Under the pieces are notes generated by a model that had not been told where the DNA came from, made no database searches, and saw only the letters and a list, made by a program, of their open reading frames with translations. Of a stretch of DNA of 64,000 nucleotides, positions 21,891 to 34,019 are shown piece after piece; the first letter of the stretch is position 1, and each line of letters starts with the position of its first letter. A program made the position numbers and the translations under genes. The stretch comes from Epinephelus fuscoguttatus (lineage: Eukaryota > Chordata > Actinopteri > Perciformes > Serranidae): positions 29,087,839 through 29,151,838 of the forward strand of contig NC_064757.1 of assembly GCF_011397635.1 (NCBI RefSeq), in the 5' to 3' direction.

Positions 21891-24100
21891 ACAGGATTTA
21901 CCTGACAGGTTATCTCTATACACCTTTATAAGTTTGCTTAAAATGCTCTTCTCAGCTTCCGTACGTTTTCGTTATCCACAAAACTCTCCTCTAACAGTCC
22001 TGCGGTGGCATTTTTGTGATATCTTCAAAGACGAATTAGAGCTACCGGAAGTACAACCACAGTCTGGAACTGTTTACCACAGCCTCTGACCATTAGAGTT
22101 TTTTGAAGTTAGGCACCTTACTCGAAGTCATGTGGGAAGACTGTTTCTAATTTAACTTCTATTGGGATTTTCGCAGGCAGCCCGGGATTTCCCCCCATCC
22201 TCTTAGCTCAACTGCCTACTGCATTCATGACTGTAAAAGCCATAAAATTCCAACAGCTCTGGGATACAAGACAGATTTATGTAATGTTGTTTATCTGACA
22301 AGCAGAGTGCCTTGTTTTTGACACACATAAATTACATTTTATGTGACTTGTATGGATAATAGAGGGTCATTTTAAGATATTCAAGGCAACTGTTTTTTCA
22401 AAGATTTTGTTGCTTTTTCTCCTGACAAACTTCACTCACTCTTTCTATTTATGTATCCTAATTCTTCCTACCTCCATTTCCCCCTGTAGTCATGCTCCCT
22501 GCCTGGCAAACAATATTTGTCTGACTTTACAAGTAACCTCAGCTGTCGGGGAATAACAACACGGGTTACAAGGGACTGGCTGCTGCTGAGTCACAATGTT
22601 GGAAGCATGACTCATGAGCTTATTCAACATGTTGAGACTAGTTGTGTAGTGAGAGGAGGAAAGATCACTCTCTGAATGACCAGCAGGTGGCAGTGTCAGC
22701 CCGGATTTGTGACACTGAGTTGTGTTGTGCTGCTCCATAGATGGTGTAGATTAGGTTAAAGGTCAGGCATCTTTAGTTGCATTTTAGTAAATGTCAGCGT
22801 GGTTTATTATTTGAGTCATCATTTATCAGGAAAGTCGTGAAGAAAACAACATTCAGAGTGAAATGTTCCTGTAATCAGACCCATGCTGTGGCACTTAGAC
22901 TCCTATTGTGTGGCATTAATGCCTGTTACGTAGGCTACTCTGCTTATAGTTAATTTTAAAGTTAAGGCCAGTGTGTAAACATGCACAGCCTTCTGCATCT
23001 GTCTATAAAGCCAATCATGTTGAATGCAAACATGCAGACCCACTGATAAGATAAACTGTCCTGGTCTCGGCACGTGGCGCTGCAGGAGGGGGGGGCCCAC
23101 GCGCATCTGTCTGGCATCTGCCGCGGGGCACTGAATGGAGTAGGGTAATAAGGAGTGTGGGGCTCGCGTAAAGACGCACGCACACACATACACATCCCCC
23201 AGCCTCATGAAAGGAGCGGGGGGCAGGTGGAGGACGTGCGTATTGTTGTGCCACAAAGTCTCCACGACACGCGTCAAGTCAGCCCGGCAATTAAAGCTCC
23301 CTTTTCAACATGGAGAACAAAAAGTGGCGTGTGCCGGCCACAAGCTGTTTTTGGTCACACCTCCAAACACACCATCAAGACATCTATTTGGGTCAGGACA
23401 GGCTTGCAGGTCTTAGTAGTGTCGACTGTAAACACACAGAGCAGCAGCAGCAGCAGTGCGTTGGGTAACCTGTTGCACGCGCCTGCAGGTGCGCCATCAA
23501 CAACCTGTTTATTCAGGGCAAGGCTAGACTACAGGGAAAGTTCGGATGAGCTATATATAACGCAGCAGTGATTCCCCAAGCTGGGGAAGTCCAGTCCTTA
23601 ATAGATTGTTCCAGAGCTTATCATGGGATATATTCATTTCACCACCGATTCCACTCATGTTTTACTCACTAGCTTTCCATTGACTAATCTGAATATTCGG
23701 TTACATTATCACCTGTGGGATGGCCGGACATGGATCTGCCTTATAACATGTCATGGAAAAGCAGAGTTGGTGGATAACATTTATATAACCGAGAACCACA
23801 GGGCAGGTTCCGGGTATTCAGTGATGGAGTTGTAAACAACCCCCAAATAATCGCATTACTAAAAATAACATTGTGTTTATTCTTCAGAAAGCACCTCATT
23901 CATATGTTTGCATTATCAATTCAAGTCATAAACACCCCAGATTATTATTTACTATGTGATATTCAGTTGAAGCCAATGGGTTCAAGCTTTACTGTGTCAT
24001 AGGTTACAGTCTGCAATGACTCTGAAAGTCCACCGTAAACAGGACTTTAAGTTTTTTTTTGCTCACTGTGGTGATGCTGGATGTTGACAAGGCAAGCAGG
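21891..24100. other. Intergenic region upstream of gadd45b
   Basis: No coding exon is recognised. A CpG-rich segment at about 23060-23480 contains CACGTG (23071-23076), CGCG and GGGCCC motifs. TATATATAA at 23552-23560 follows it. These could belong to a distal enhancer or alternative promoter of gadd45b, about 0.9-1.3 kb from its start, but no exon downstream of that TATA-like site is apparent. Confidence 0.4.
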
Positions 24101-24119
24101 AATCGGTGGTGGGTGGGTG

Positions 24120-24320
24120 GAGGGGGGGAATTTCTTGAAAGGTTGTAATCTTGCCCCCACGTGGGGTTGTCAACAAGCTCCGAGTTACTGCCCGGGGACT
24201 TCTGCTTTCCTCACCCCGGCTGCTCCGAGCCAATGGTAGGAGGCAGGAACGGAAAAGACCGCCCCTTGCCGAGAAACTACGCTGAGCTGCTATAAATCCA
24301 CCCACAGCCTGTTCCGAGCT
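24120..24320 (+). promoter_or_regulatory. gadd45b core promoter
   Basis: TATAAAT lies at 24291-24297, 111 bases before the ATG, with a CCAAT box at 24230-24234. Upstream, a kB-like GGGAATTTCT (about 24126-24135) and GGGGACTTCT (24194-24203) are present, with a perfect CCCCACGTGGGG palindrome (24155-24166) around a CACGTG E-box. GADD45B is a known NF-kB and TGF-beta target in mammals, so the kB-like sites fit. Binding itself is inferred. Transcription should start near 24320. Confidence 0.75.
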
Positions 24321-24407
24321 CAGAATAACGCATGAGACTACTCAGACACACACACAGCCCTTTTTTCTGCTTACTGCAAGAGCCCGATCGCGCTTTGGAT
24401 TATAACT

Positions 24408-25275
24408 ATGACTCTGGAAGAGATCAGCGGACAAGAGAACACAATGGAAAACGCAGATAGGTGAGTGTTTTACGCACGGATACAACGTTTTACAATCTTT
24501 TATTTAAATGCTGTATACCTGTTTAGCCAAATATGCCGAGTGTGCTGATGATGTGTGTGTTTCTTTGTCAAGGATGCAAAGTGCAGGCGCAGCCCTGGAG
24601 GAGCTGCTGGTCGCTGCTAAGAAGCAGGACTACCTGACAGTTGGAGTTTATGAATCTGCTAAAGTCATGAATGTGTAAGTATTGCAATTCGTGATATTTT
24701 TAACAACAGTTTACATTTATTCTGGATTTTACGCATACGCATGAAAGAATGTGCTCTAAATAGCGCTCTTGTCTGTCCCACAGTGACCCAGACAGCGTGG
24801 CATTCTGCGTCCTCGCCACCGATGAGGAGTACGAGTGCGACATCGCTCTCCAGATCCACTTCACCCTCATCCAGGCTTTCTGCTTCGACAACGACATCAA
24901 CGTGGTGCGCGTTAATGACATCGAGCGCCTGGCCGACCTCGTGAGCGCAGATGAGACCGGCGAGCCCAAGGACGCGCACTGCATTCTTGTCACGGTACGT
25001 TCACCGGGAGCACCCACTCAGTCAGTCAGCGAGGAGCTGGCAGCCAGTGAATCATGCATGCCTCACGCCTCTGTCTGAACACTGCGCACACGCTGCCAAG
25101 TTACTGCATGTCTGTTTATGGTGTTCTGACTCTAAATATGTTTCTCCTTTTTATATTCCAGAGCCCCAGTGCAAACCCATGGAAAGACCCAGCTCTGGAC
25201 AAGCTGAGCCTGTTCTGTGAGGAGAGCCGCAGCGTGTATGACTGGGTGCCCACCATCACACTCCCAGAGCGCTGA
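24408..25275 (+). CDS. gadd45b: Growth arrest and DNA-damage-inducible protein GADD45 beta
   Basis: Four exons: 24408-24460, 24573-24674, 24784-24994 and 25162-25275, in phase throughout, giving 159 aa (human GADD45B 160). The L7Ae-like fold signature is intact: [30 protein letters not shown], the acidic [20 protein letters not shown] stretch and [17 protein letters not shown], ending [10 protein letters not shown]. The acidic loop and helix form the surface used by GADD45 proteins to bind MTK1/MEKK4 and, for the beta form, MKK7. The protein regulates p38/JNK signalling, cell-cycle arrest and survival in nucleus and cytoplasm. The start MTLEEI matches the beta paralogue. Introns are very small (about 110-170 bp), typical for this immediate-early gene. 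Teleosts often have two copies (ba, bb) and I cannot tell which this is. Confidence 0.97.
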
Positions 25276-25961
25276 AGTGACATTCCACTAACAATGCTTC
25301 ACATGATGATGATGAAGATGATGAAAAGAAAGTAAGGAGCTGAGCCTCAGTTATGGGGGTGTCAAGCCTTTCTGCCTCACATGTCTGGATTAAGAGGCTG
25401 TGGCTATAACCCCCCTGCAAGAGCACAACCTTCCAGTGCATTCTGGGTCAGCACGTTGGTTCTGGATTACCCCGAGGAAGGGGTCAAGTGCAGAAGTCGA
25501 GTGTGGACTGGGGTCAGGTGGATGTGGAGTGGACAGAGAGCCTGATGGACACTGAGAAGGATTTGGAATGTACTGCAGAGTGCATGAATAGATGAGAAGT
25601 GGCGACCCAGTTGCTGCCCTAGATATAAAGGCAATGGGGAACTGAGCAGAGGAGGTCACAGAGACTTTGCAAGAAATGGACTTATGAAAGTGCAAAGGCT
25701 GGACTGAATCTCAAGAGAGGGCAAAGAGGAAGATGCTGGTCAAGAGAGGGTATCTGAACATGTCTGAATGGACTTTTACTTTTCTTTTCCAGTGCAGCCA
25801 TCAGGAAGTTCTTGGAGTAAGCAGAGACATTGCTTGCAATCCTGATTCGAGCTGCATCTGAACCTGTGACACTGTATCACGGACTATTTCTGCTTTGAAA
25901 TATGCAGAGAAAAATGCAATATTGATTGAATTGTACTACTTTCTAATGTTTTGTGAATAAA
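25276..25961 (+). other. gadd45b 3' UTR
   Basis: About 690 bases after the stop with a GATGATGATGAAGATGATG microrepeat, ending at AATAAATATTT. No frame of interest is seen. Confidence 0.7.
25956..25961 (+). terminator. gadd45b polyadenylation signal
   Basis: AATAAA, 681 bases after the stop codon, followed by ATATTTG. Confidence 0.75.
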
Positions 25962-26982
25962 TATTTGAAATCACACTCTCTTGTCAGAAATGTCATTTCT
26001 CCTTTACATTAAACCCTAATGTAGCTAAGATGCAGCAGAGCGTGGGAGGTTACAGCAGATTGCACAGATACAGAAGCATCAGGAAATGTTGCACGACATC
26101 ATTTACCCAGTAAAACAGAAATGAAGAGTAAAAATGTGGGTGGCTGACAGAAAATTTCGTGGCTGCGAGATTCAATGGAGAGATAAGAGTAGTTACAACA
26201 TGATGACGCTTGTGACTTTTTCCAGGCGCTGACCTTATATACTGCTCACAGACCAGCTGCCTTACACGACAGCTTGCACAATCGCTGCAGCCAGAAACAA
26301 GGCCGAGGCTGGGGGGCCTGCAGGAGAGAGCTTTCTTTTGTTTCCTGTGCACAGGCAGCCGAGGCTAGAGAGGTCTGTGTGTCAGTGGGTAGTGTGCTTA
26401 GATGTAGTTCTGTGCATCCAAGTGGAAAACTGAGACTGTGTGGTGTTAATAGCTCACCTTTGCTCTACTGTAGAGTGCTGAACCTTACATATCAGATATG
26501 CACTGTTAGGAAATCTACAGTGTTGCATACACTTGGTTTTCATGCACAAAAGTTGTGGTTAATAAATCCTGCAACACCTCACCAAATCCATGCAAACCAT
26601 TCGGCAACACACGTGGGGAAAGTTTAGTATTCCTGTAGACACGTGCACGTACAGCCACATGCATTCACACAGCAGAAAATCTACAGGAATCGGAGCTGAG
26701 CTGTTGCAGAATGAGGGGCAGTGAGATCAACAGGGGCAGGTAAGGGGAAGTGTGTGAGTGTTGTGGTCGGCTCTGAGCTGAGGCTGACAGTAAAGAGAGG
26801 CCCACATCAAAGACTCAGCAGACTTCAGAGACACTTCCTCGCGTTTTCTTGGCAGCCCCTCGGACTTCAGCCAACCGCTGGTCATACCTTGCATGTGTGC
26901 ACGCATGGGCGCACAAATGCGCACAAGCATGGGCAGACACCTGTATCTGCACGTTGACACAGACACACACATACATGCTCAG

Positions 26983-27048
<66 letters not shown>

Positions 27049-29057
27049 CACTCACATAAGCAAAGGAGGCAGTCCTCTGCTAAGACTGATCTCAGGTAAT
27101 TGCTCAGCATTCTTAGAACAGAGGAAGCCTAACTTAGACAGGGTTACAAAAAACAAGCTGCAGAGAAGAAATAAAGGGGCTTTCCATGTGCATTAATATC
27201 TGCAGGAGTAGGCACACGGGAGACTTAAGTAAATTACTATAACATGCTTACAAAACTAGTCATTTTCCTACATGCGCTGTCAAAACTGTAACTACATTTG
27301 AAATAACAGTCATATGAGACACTGATATGAACACTAGTGTGGCTTGTCATGACTAATAGTCTGCAGTTGCCACTATAGACTCCGCTATGATCAAACCTGA
27401 AGCCTTTGTCTGAGTGAAAGTTGAAACACAACATCTTGTGAAAATTACCATCAAAAGTCCCAGCCAACTCACTGGGAAGGTTGGGACACATTTAAAAATA
27501 TTCCTACATTAAACAACAGAGGACTAAGTTTTTTTGTTTTTTTTTAAGGAGCACATGTTTCCAAAAGCACCCAAAATGTTCAGGGATTTTTGTCTATGCA
27601 GGTCAGTGTTCTTCAGGCAGCCTTTTCAGTTGCCATGGAGAAAAAGGACCACCAGCAACAATAGCGGTGGCAATCGTGTCTAATCTTGACCTATATTTGG
27701 AATAAAGCAATATTTAATGCCCCAGATAAGACCCATTTTCTCAAGAATATAAATGTTGACTGTTTTATTATGTGCTTAGAGTAAACAGAGTAGCGTTGGC
27801 TAAGTGCATGGTAGTTAAAATTAAAGAGTATTGTCGACTAAAACCTTGACCTACTTTGGATAAATGTTATATTGATGAACTTAGTGATAGATCAGATTGG
27901 TCTTTGTGCTCCATAAAACCTAATTTCTCCACATCTGCATCACTGAAGCCTGCATTATCTGCTATCTCAACCCTCATTTCTATAGCGGCAACACATGCAA
28001 GCCTCATGCAAGATTAAAAAAACAACAACACGCCTATTTTTTGTGCTGTAGTCCTTTTGGCGACAGGTGTATGTGGGCCAGCACAGAACAAAAAAAACTC
28101 AGGCTACTGTAAAAGGTTCCATTCCTCTGCCGCTGCTGCTGCTATTTATATGGAGTTAATAAACATCTTCTCCCTGCGCTGGCTGTGGTGCCAAAGCCTG
28201 AAGCAACACTCCAGACTGTCGAGGCAGCCCGACTGTCTGCACGAGGTCTGAGCCAGAGATCTAGAGCTACGATACACTGAGAGGGAGGGGAGCGAGACCA
28301 GACAGATGTGTGCTCTGACTTAGAAACATTAGTGTTTTCAACTGTGGCACAGAAAGATGGTAAACATCAAGCTGCAGTTTGCTCATGAATACTATCCCCA
28401 GACTGTTTTCTTTTTCCTCCTATATGAAGTGCAGATAACGAGTTTCCTCTCTTTCACATGGGACATATCCCCAGACAAAATATTCTGTTTATCCCTGATG
28501 GATCTCGGCCTGCTACAGTCACTTTTACTTAGATGATTAAAGGGTATTCAACTCAGAACAACCTTCATAAAGTGGGAATTTACACGTGTTTTGCATGTTG
28601 ATTGCACAGTGTGATGGCAATAGAATAATAATGACATTTAGATTGATTCCATATAAGCCTTGCTTTCATTATGCAACTCTGTCTGCCAATGGATACGATC
28701 TTCCAGGAAAATGAGGGCTTGATTTACAGCGCATAGGAAGAGCAACCATCATGCAACCAAAACAGTGAGAGGATAGCACTGCTGTTGTCCTCTGTAGCTA
28801 TCGGTAGCTATCCCCAGTTACCAGAGTATCAGTGTATGTTCAGGACGGTGGAACAACCAAAGTAACTGTGCAAAACCAAATGCAGTTGATCCTGTGTTGT
28901 TGGTAGTTGCCAGGCCGATCCTGTTGTCTTTGCAACAGCAGCGCCAACACTACCACTTGGAAATGCCAGGGGCGTGAAAAGGTGTCTGTTTCCACTTGAA
29001 ACCAACTGTTCGACAATTCAGGATTTACGCTTATTCAATCTCTTGCAGAGAGTTGGA
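25962..29057. other. Intergenic, no gene recognised
   Basis: No conserved coding exon is seen on either strand. It holds a long (AC)n microsatellite and otherwise unique-looking sequence of ordinary composition. Confidence 0.45.
26985..27047. repeat. (AC)31 microsatellite
   Basis: About 63 uninterrupted bases of AC, the longest simple repeat in the window. Confidence 0.97.
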
Positions 29058-30026
29058 TTAAAGGATTGGTACCACTCTCATGTCTGTCAATATGAAGCTG
29101 AAGCCTGCAGTCAGTTATCTTAGCTTAGCATAAAAGCCAGGAAACAGCCTGTCTGGCTGTGCTCAAAGAGATTATGTGCGGGACTATTTATTAGCTGAAT
29201 GCAGGGACTTCCTGGGGGATGTGATGGTTACCTGGCAACCACCCAGTGACAACAAGACTTGGTGCTGGATCCAGGTTATGAGAGTGGCAAGGGTGTCATA
29301 GGGAGAAAGTGGGACTGAATACCCAGGGCCCTAATGGGAGGGGCAACACATTCTCACTCCGACCTCGTCATATATTGACGTTTGGTGGTGGACTTTCCAC
29401 ATCTAGATATGACATTCAAGGTACTCTGTGTTGGTTGTTGACATTCTGGGACGCCATGTCAACTTCAGCCTGTCACATGCATTGTCTGTTTTTAAAATAC
29501 ACTTGAATTTTCACAGTAAATGTACAGTTGGCATACAGTCTCTTTCAAAATAAATGCACTACTTCAGCAAACAACACTGCAAATTGAGTTTTTCTTCCTT
29601 CAACAACACACAGGAAGCAAACAACAGCCTTCCAGGTCAAAGTTATGGTTGTTGGACCCAGGCACCATCCCTCCCACCTGCACTAGTTGGACTTTTGCTG
29701 CCTTAACTTTCATTGTAGACCAGCCATGTATCATGCTGATGTGAAAGGGCAGCTTTTTTCATCACTGCAAGCGCTGACGTCAGAGTGAGACCAGGTTGGC
29801 AGGAGGGACCTTGAAATGCCTGGAATGAAAAGTTTGTGTGTCTTTGGAATTTTTATTTCTAAGTAATTAGTGCCTTAACTACAGTAAAATTGACTGAATA
29901 CATCAGTTATGCATGCACAAGGCCCAAAATTTTATGCCCCACCCCTGAAGGATGGTATCAATCATCTCATCTAACTCTCAGCAAGAAAGTGAATTAGTTT
30001 CCCAAAATATTGAACTATTCCTTTAA
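29058..30026 (-). mobile_element. Interspersed DNA element with a nested MITE
   Basis: The ends share TTAAAGGA (29058) and, in reverse, TTAAAGGAATAGTTCAATAT (from 30026). Internal TTAGCTTAGCATAAA and TTTCCCAAAATATTGAACTA segments are typical of a common fish family. A related copy in the other orientation begins near 63750. A second element (29352-29790) has inserted inside. Confidence 0.65.
29352..29790. mobile_element. MITE nested in the 29-30 kb element
   Basis: The left end TCTCACTCCGACCTCG and right end read in reverse (TCTCACTCTGACGTCA) are inverted repeats. The interior has ATTGACGTTTGGTGG and GTTGGTTGTTGACATTCTGG stretches common in fish. About 440 bp, non-coding. Confidence 0.65.
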
Positions 30027-31325
30027 CAATTTGTAGGCCGATTTAGGAGCAGAAGTAGTTAGAGACTGAAATATAAAGTCCCAAAATGAATCAGTCACTA
30101 AGGACCACTGAGTTTGACTGAGCAATACTTTCATCTGTGGTCTGATAGTGGAGCGAATGCTGCTTCACTTTCACTCTCTGCTGACTGAATCTGAAAGCTC
30201 AGTCTTCGTTCCCTCCATACTCATGCTTTTGGGTTTGTTTGCAAAAAGTTCACCAAAATCCCCAAACACTTAAACCCCCTTCTGTTGGACATGCAGGCAG
30301 AGCACTTGGACATATTGAGAGAAGACATCAAATGCACAATGCCAATGTTTTAGATGTTCGTTTTTAGCAACATAATTTCTCCTGTGGTGTTATAATGCCA
30401 CATAATGTTTGCTATTTGCCTATTTTAACCCTGGTGAAATGTTACAGTATGTGTTTCCATATTGGGATATAATTCCCAGACTTGTGGTTCAACTGTAAAT
30501 GCTAAATGCTTCCGAGGGACTTCAGCAGAGTGATACTCCGCCCTTCCCAGAGCCATTACTTTCATGGGGAGCTGTGGTCCTTTCTTCCCATTCCCCTCTC
30601 CATCTCACTTACAGTAACCACAGCAAGATGCGATTACACGATGAGCTGGCAGGCAGCATCCCCTCTCACCCCACCCTGCTCCGAGCCTCTCTATCTTTCT
30701 CTCTCGCGTGGCCAGATTGGTACCATGAGCTCATGGCCCAGCTGGCTCTGGCAGGCAGAGGGGAGAGAGATAGATAGATGGATGGCTGGTGTTGGGTGTC
30801 TCTAATCTAAGTATGTGTCACTCACTGGAGAGATGAGCTGCACCCTAGCTGCTTCTGCTCCTGCTGTTGCTCAACTTACAGTGAGCTCAGGCCTCAGAGG
30901 CCGTGTGGTGAGCCAGCACAATATGCAACTTTCAAAACGTCTTCAACTCACAGCGCAGGGAATTTCTCATCGCTGTGGTGACCAAGGTGATTCCAGTACA
31001 GCAACATGTACACACACACTGCCGTTTGCATGAAATCACTCAATCTCTCAGTATGACCTTTTGCAGGTGGTTTTTGAGTATTGTGGTTGCGGTTAGGTTG
31101 AGGTAGAGCTGTAAATTTTGAAGCGTATGCACATACGCACACATAAACACACACCTGGACACCTGGGATGACCGCACCACACTCGAAGAGATGAGATCAC
31201 ATCATCCAAACCTCTCAGTTCAGAAGAAATGATCGCGGTTGTCTTTCTAGAAAGCCTGTAATCAGAGTAAAACAGCTGTGTGTGTGAGCCAAGGGTAGGG
31301 TGACCAGGCTACAAACACACTCACT

Positions 31326-31367
<42 letters not shown>

Positions 31368-33160
31368 CCTGACCTACGCTTAGAAATCCACCGTGTCCCC
31401 TTGGGGGGTAGAGTGACACACACACAGCAGGTCATTGCATATTAGGTCATGACACACACTTAACTGCTGTTAATGTGAAATGCTACTCTTGGTCCTCTGG
31501 TTAAATCCGATGAGACAATCATCTTAAATATAGCAGCTGGGCAGAGTTTTAAATTTGGAAAATATTCACTCCACTATTTGTGCAGGATATAATCATTTGG
31601 ATGTTTGCTTTCCAATTGGTACGTCTGAAAAAATTGCCCTGGGATTGCATCAGGGTGTTTGTTCAGTAGCAAGTGAATGGATTGACTGGATGAAATGTGT
31701 GATTTCCGAGTGCAATGTCTATATTATTAGCATAAACAAGATTATGTGTATGCCCTCATTGCCTTTTTGCCAGGTCACTGGGTTTAAAAAAATATATCGT
31801 ATGATCCTATGATCGCATGGTCACAGCGACCCTGTACATCTCAACAGCTAAACTTAGATGACACGGCCCAAGTGCCAGATTTCTTATTTGATCCGGCCTA
31901 ATGGTGTTTCACATGATATAAACACCATCACAACAAACATTAAAAAGAAGGAACAACAAGTAACCCTCAAGATTTTGACCCAAGTCCACAAGGAGTGATC
32001 TCATGCCAGATGCATTGATCAATTGAGGCTGGGGCTTTGGGCTTGCCTCTTAACATGAGCCGCAATGAGATAAGTGTAAAAGGCAAAGGCTATTTCAAGA
32101 TATTTGAAACAGCGCAGAGAGTTTCAGGGTCTTAGTGTCTCACTGGGCAGGGTCTGGCAGAGGAAAAAACAGAGGAGAGAAGAAATCAAAAATAGAAAAT
32201 GAGCCAAACATAGTGTCGAAACACTTACAATAAAGCCCCAAGTTTGTTTTCACTGACTAAAAATGTTGGTATGTAATGAATTCATGAATGTATCTTACTT
32301 CTCACTCACGCTTTCCACCCGTATCCCCAGTCTGCCTCTGCATTCTGTTCATATTTTCTGGTTTACTGCGGCTGCCAGTATGGCTGAGGTGGGCCAGTGC
32401 TAAGTGATTTGCCAAATATGGGGAGCAGCCTGTAACCTCCGCAGGGTTGACACATTACTGACATAGCTGAGCTTATCCCTCCAGAAGCACATGTACTCAA
32501 ATCCACGCCAGGAATCCCCTCTCACAGCCCGCAGTCCTCAAGTATTAAGCAGCAGGCCCGGAAGACATGGCCATAGAAGTGCAGCCTGGAGAAGGAGAGA
32601 TAAACACTGCTGACAGACAGACATACAAATAAAATGTTGGGAAGTTGCGAGCTATTTGCTCATCTGATGATAGAGTCTCTGATCTGTGCTGGCATGCAGA
32701 CAGAAAGGGCAGACTGGATGACCGGGTTGATTCAAGGATAGATAGAAAGATAGTAAAAAAAAAGAGAGAGATAGACACATTGCATGCATGGTGTACATAC
32801 CACATTCCATTATGCTGATGTGCAGGACTATGTCAGGCTAAACAAAGTAGTATCTGAAATAGCGACACTCATACTCATCGATGGGGACTGTTTAATTCAA
32901 GAGCAATGTTGTAGCATGCACACATATACCGTAGAGAAGAAAGAAACAGAGGGGCATTTTTCACTGAGTTAGTGAATTGTTTAGTCACATCAAGATTCTG
33001 AACAAGCATGGAACAAAGAAAGCACAATGCAGAAGAAAGTAAACAACAAATAACAAAGCTCTATGTTCAACCCGATCACCAGAAAAACAGGTTGGCATTG
33101 TATATATCAACATTTGCACATTTGCATGTTATTATGCAGAGGATACATTAAAACTAAATG
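30027..33160. other. Intergenic, no gene recognised
   Basis: Several frames of 60-100 codons occur here, but none resembles a known domain or ends at convincing splice sites. The region contains one (CA)n microsatellite. Confidence 0.45.
31328..31363. repeat. (CA)18 microsatellite
   Basis: Uninterrupted CA units. Confidence 0.95.
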
Positions 33161-33161
33161 T

Positions 33162-34019
33162 GATTAGGTTTAGGCACAAAAAACACTTGGTTATAGTAAG
33201 GAAAATATGTTTTGCCTTAAAATAATGCCACTGTCCCTGCAGGAAATGCAGGGATGTCTCGGTAAAAAACAACTGCTTTTAATGCCACTATCCTAGCAGA
33301 AAATGGAATAATGTCTCAGTAGAAACAACTGCTTTTCATGACGCTATCCAGGCAGGAAATGCAGAGATATTTTAGTCAAAAACAGACACTCTTTATGCCA
33401 CTATCCCTACAGGAAATGCAGCAATGTCTCAGTAAAAACAACTGCTTGTCACGCCGCTATCCCTGCAGAAAATGCAGCTGCCTCTTGGTAAAAACAACCA
33501 CTTTTTGTGCCCTTATCTCCGTAAAAACACTTTACGGAGACAAAAGACACTTTTCATGCCACTATCACTACAGGAAATGCAGTGATGTCTCAGTAAAAAC
33601 AATCCCCTTTCATGCCGCTATCTAGGCAGGAATTGCAGCGATATTCCAGTCAAAAACAGACATTTTCTATGCCACTATCTTGGCAAGAAATGCACCAATG
33701 TCTCCATAAAAACAACCACTTTTCGTGCCACTACCACAACTAGAAAACAGCAACGGGCCGCTACAAAACCATCCACATTGGGAGCCTAAAAAGCCGCTGG
33801 AAATACACTGACTGGTTGCAATAAATCACTCACAACTAGAGCCTAGAATGCTGCTGGACACACAGCAGTGACTCACTACAACACAACACAACACAACCAG
33901 CTTTGTTCATCTCACACTGTGGTCTGCAGCTTGGCAGGTGTCTCACCTTGGTGACATGCCATATACCTTCCCCTACACCTGCTATTGACAAAGTCAGCTC
34001 ATAAACATGTCACTTAAAG
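33162..34019 (+). repeat. Interspersed repeat with internal expansion, copy A
   Basis: It begins GATTAGGTTTAGGCACAAAA and ends with GTGACATGCCATATACC ... GTCAGCTCAT ... GTCACTTAA. The same framework, without the expansion, is found at 36500-36812. The interior is a 56-bp tandem array (33225-33745). Confidence 0.75.
33225..33745 (+). repeat. 56-bp tandem repeat, about nine units
   Basis: The unit core GCCACTATCCCTGCAGGAAA followed by a TGTCTCAGTAAAAACAAC part recurs at about 33229, 33283, 33341, 33399, 33453, 33559, 33614, 33671 and 33727, with spacing of 54-58. Units differ at several positions, so the array is old. CTGCAG or CAGGCAGG occurs in most units. Confidence 0.85.

Noticed and set aside
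23155..23571. 138-codon plus-strand frame upstream of gadd45b
   Set aside because: The CpG-rich composition keeps frames open. There is no domain, no conserved start, and the minus-strand frames overlap it equally.
26849..27196. Open frames through the (AC)n tract giving Thr-His or Cys-Val repeats
   Set aside because: Dinucleotide repeats are open in several frames by chance, with no coding evidence.
33338..33625. 95-codon frame with repeated RKCS/QEMQ motifs
   Set aside because: It is the translation of the 56-bp tandem repeat. The period is not a multiple of three, so the repeat motif changes frame and does not form a real protein repeat.
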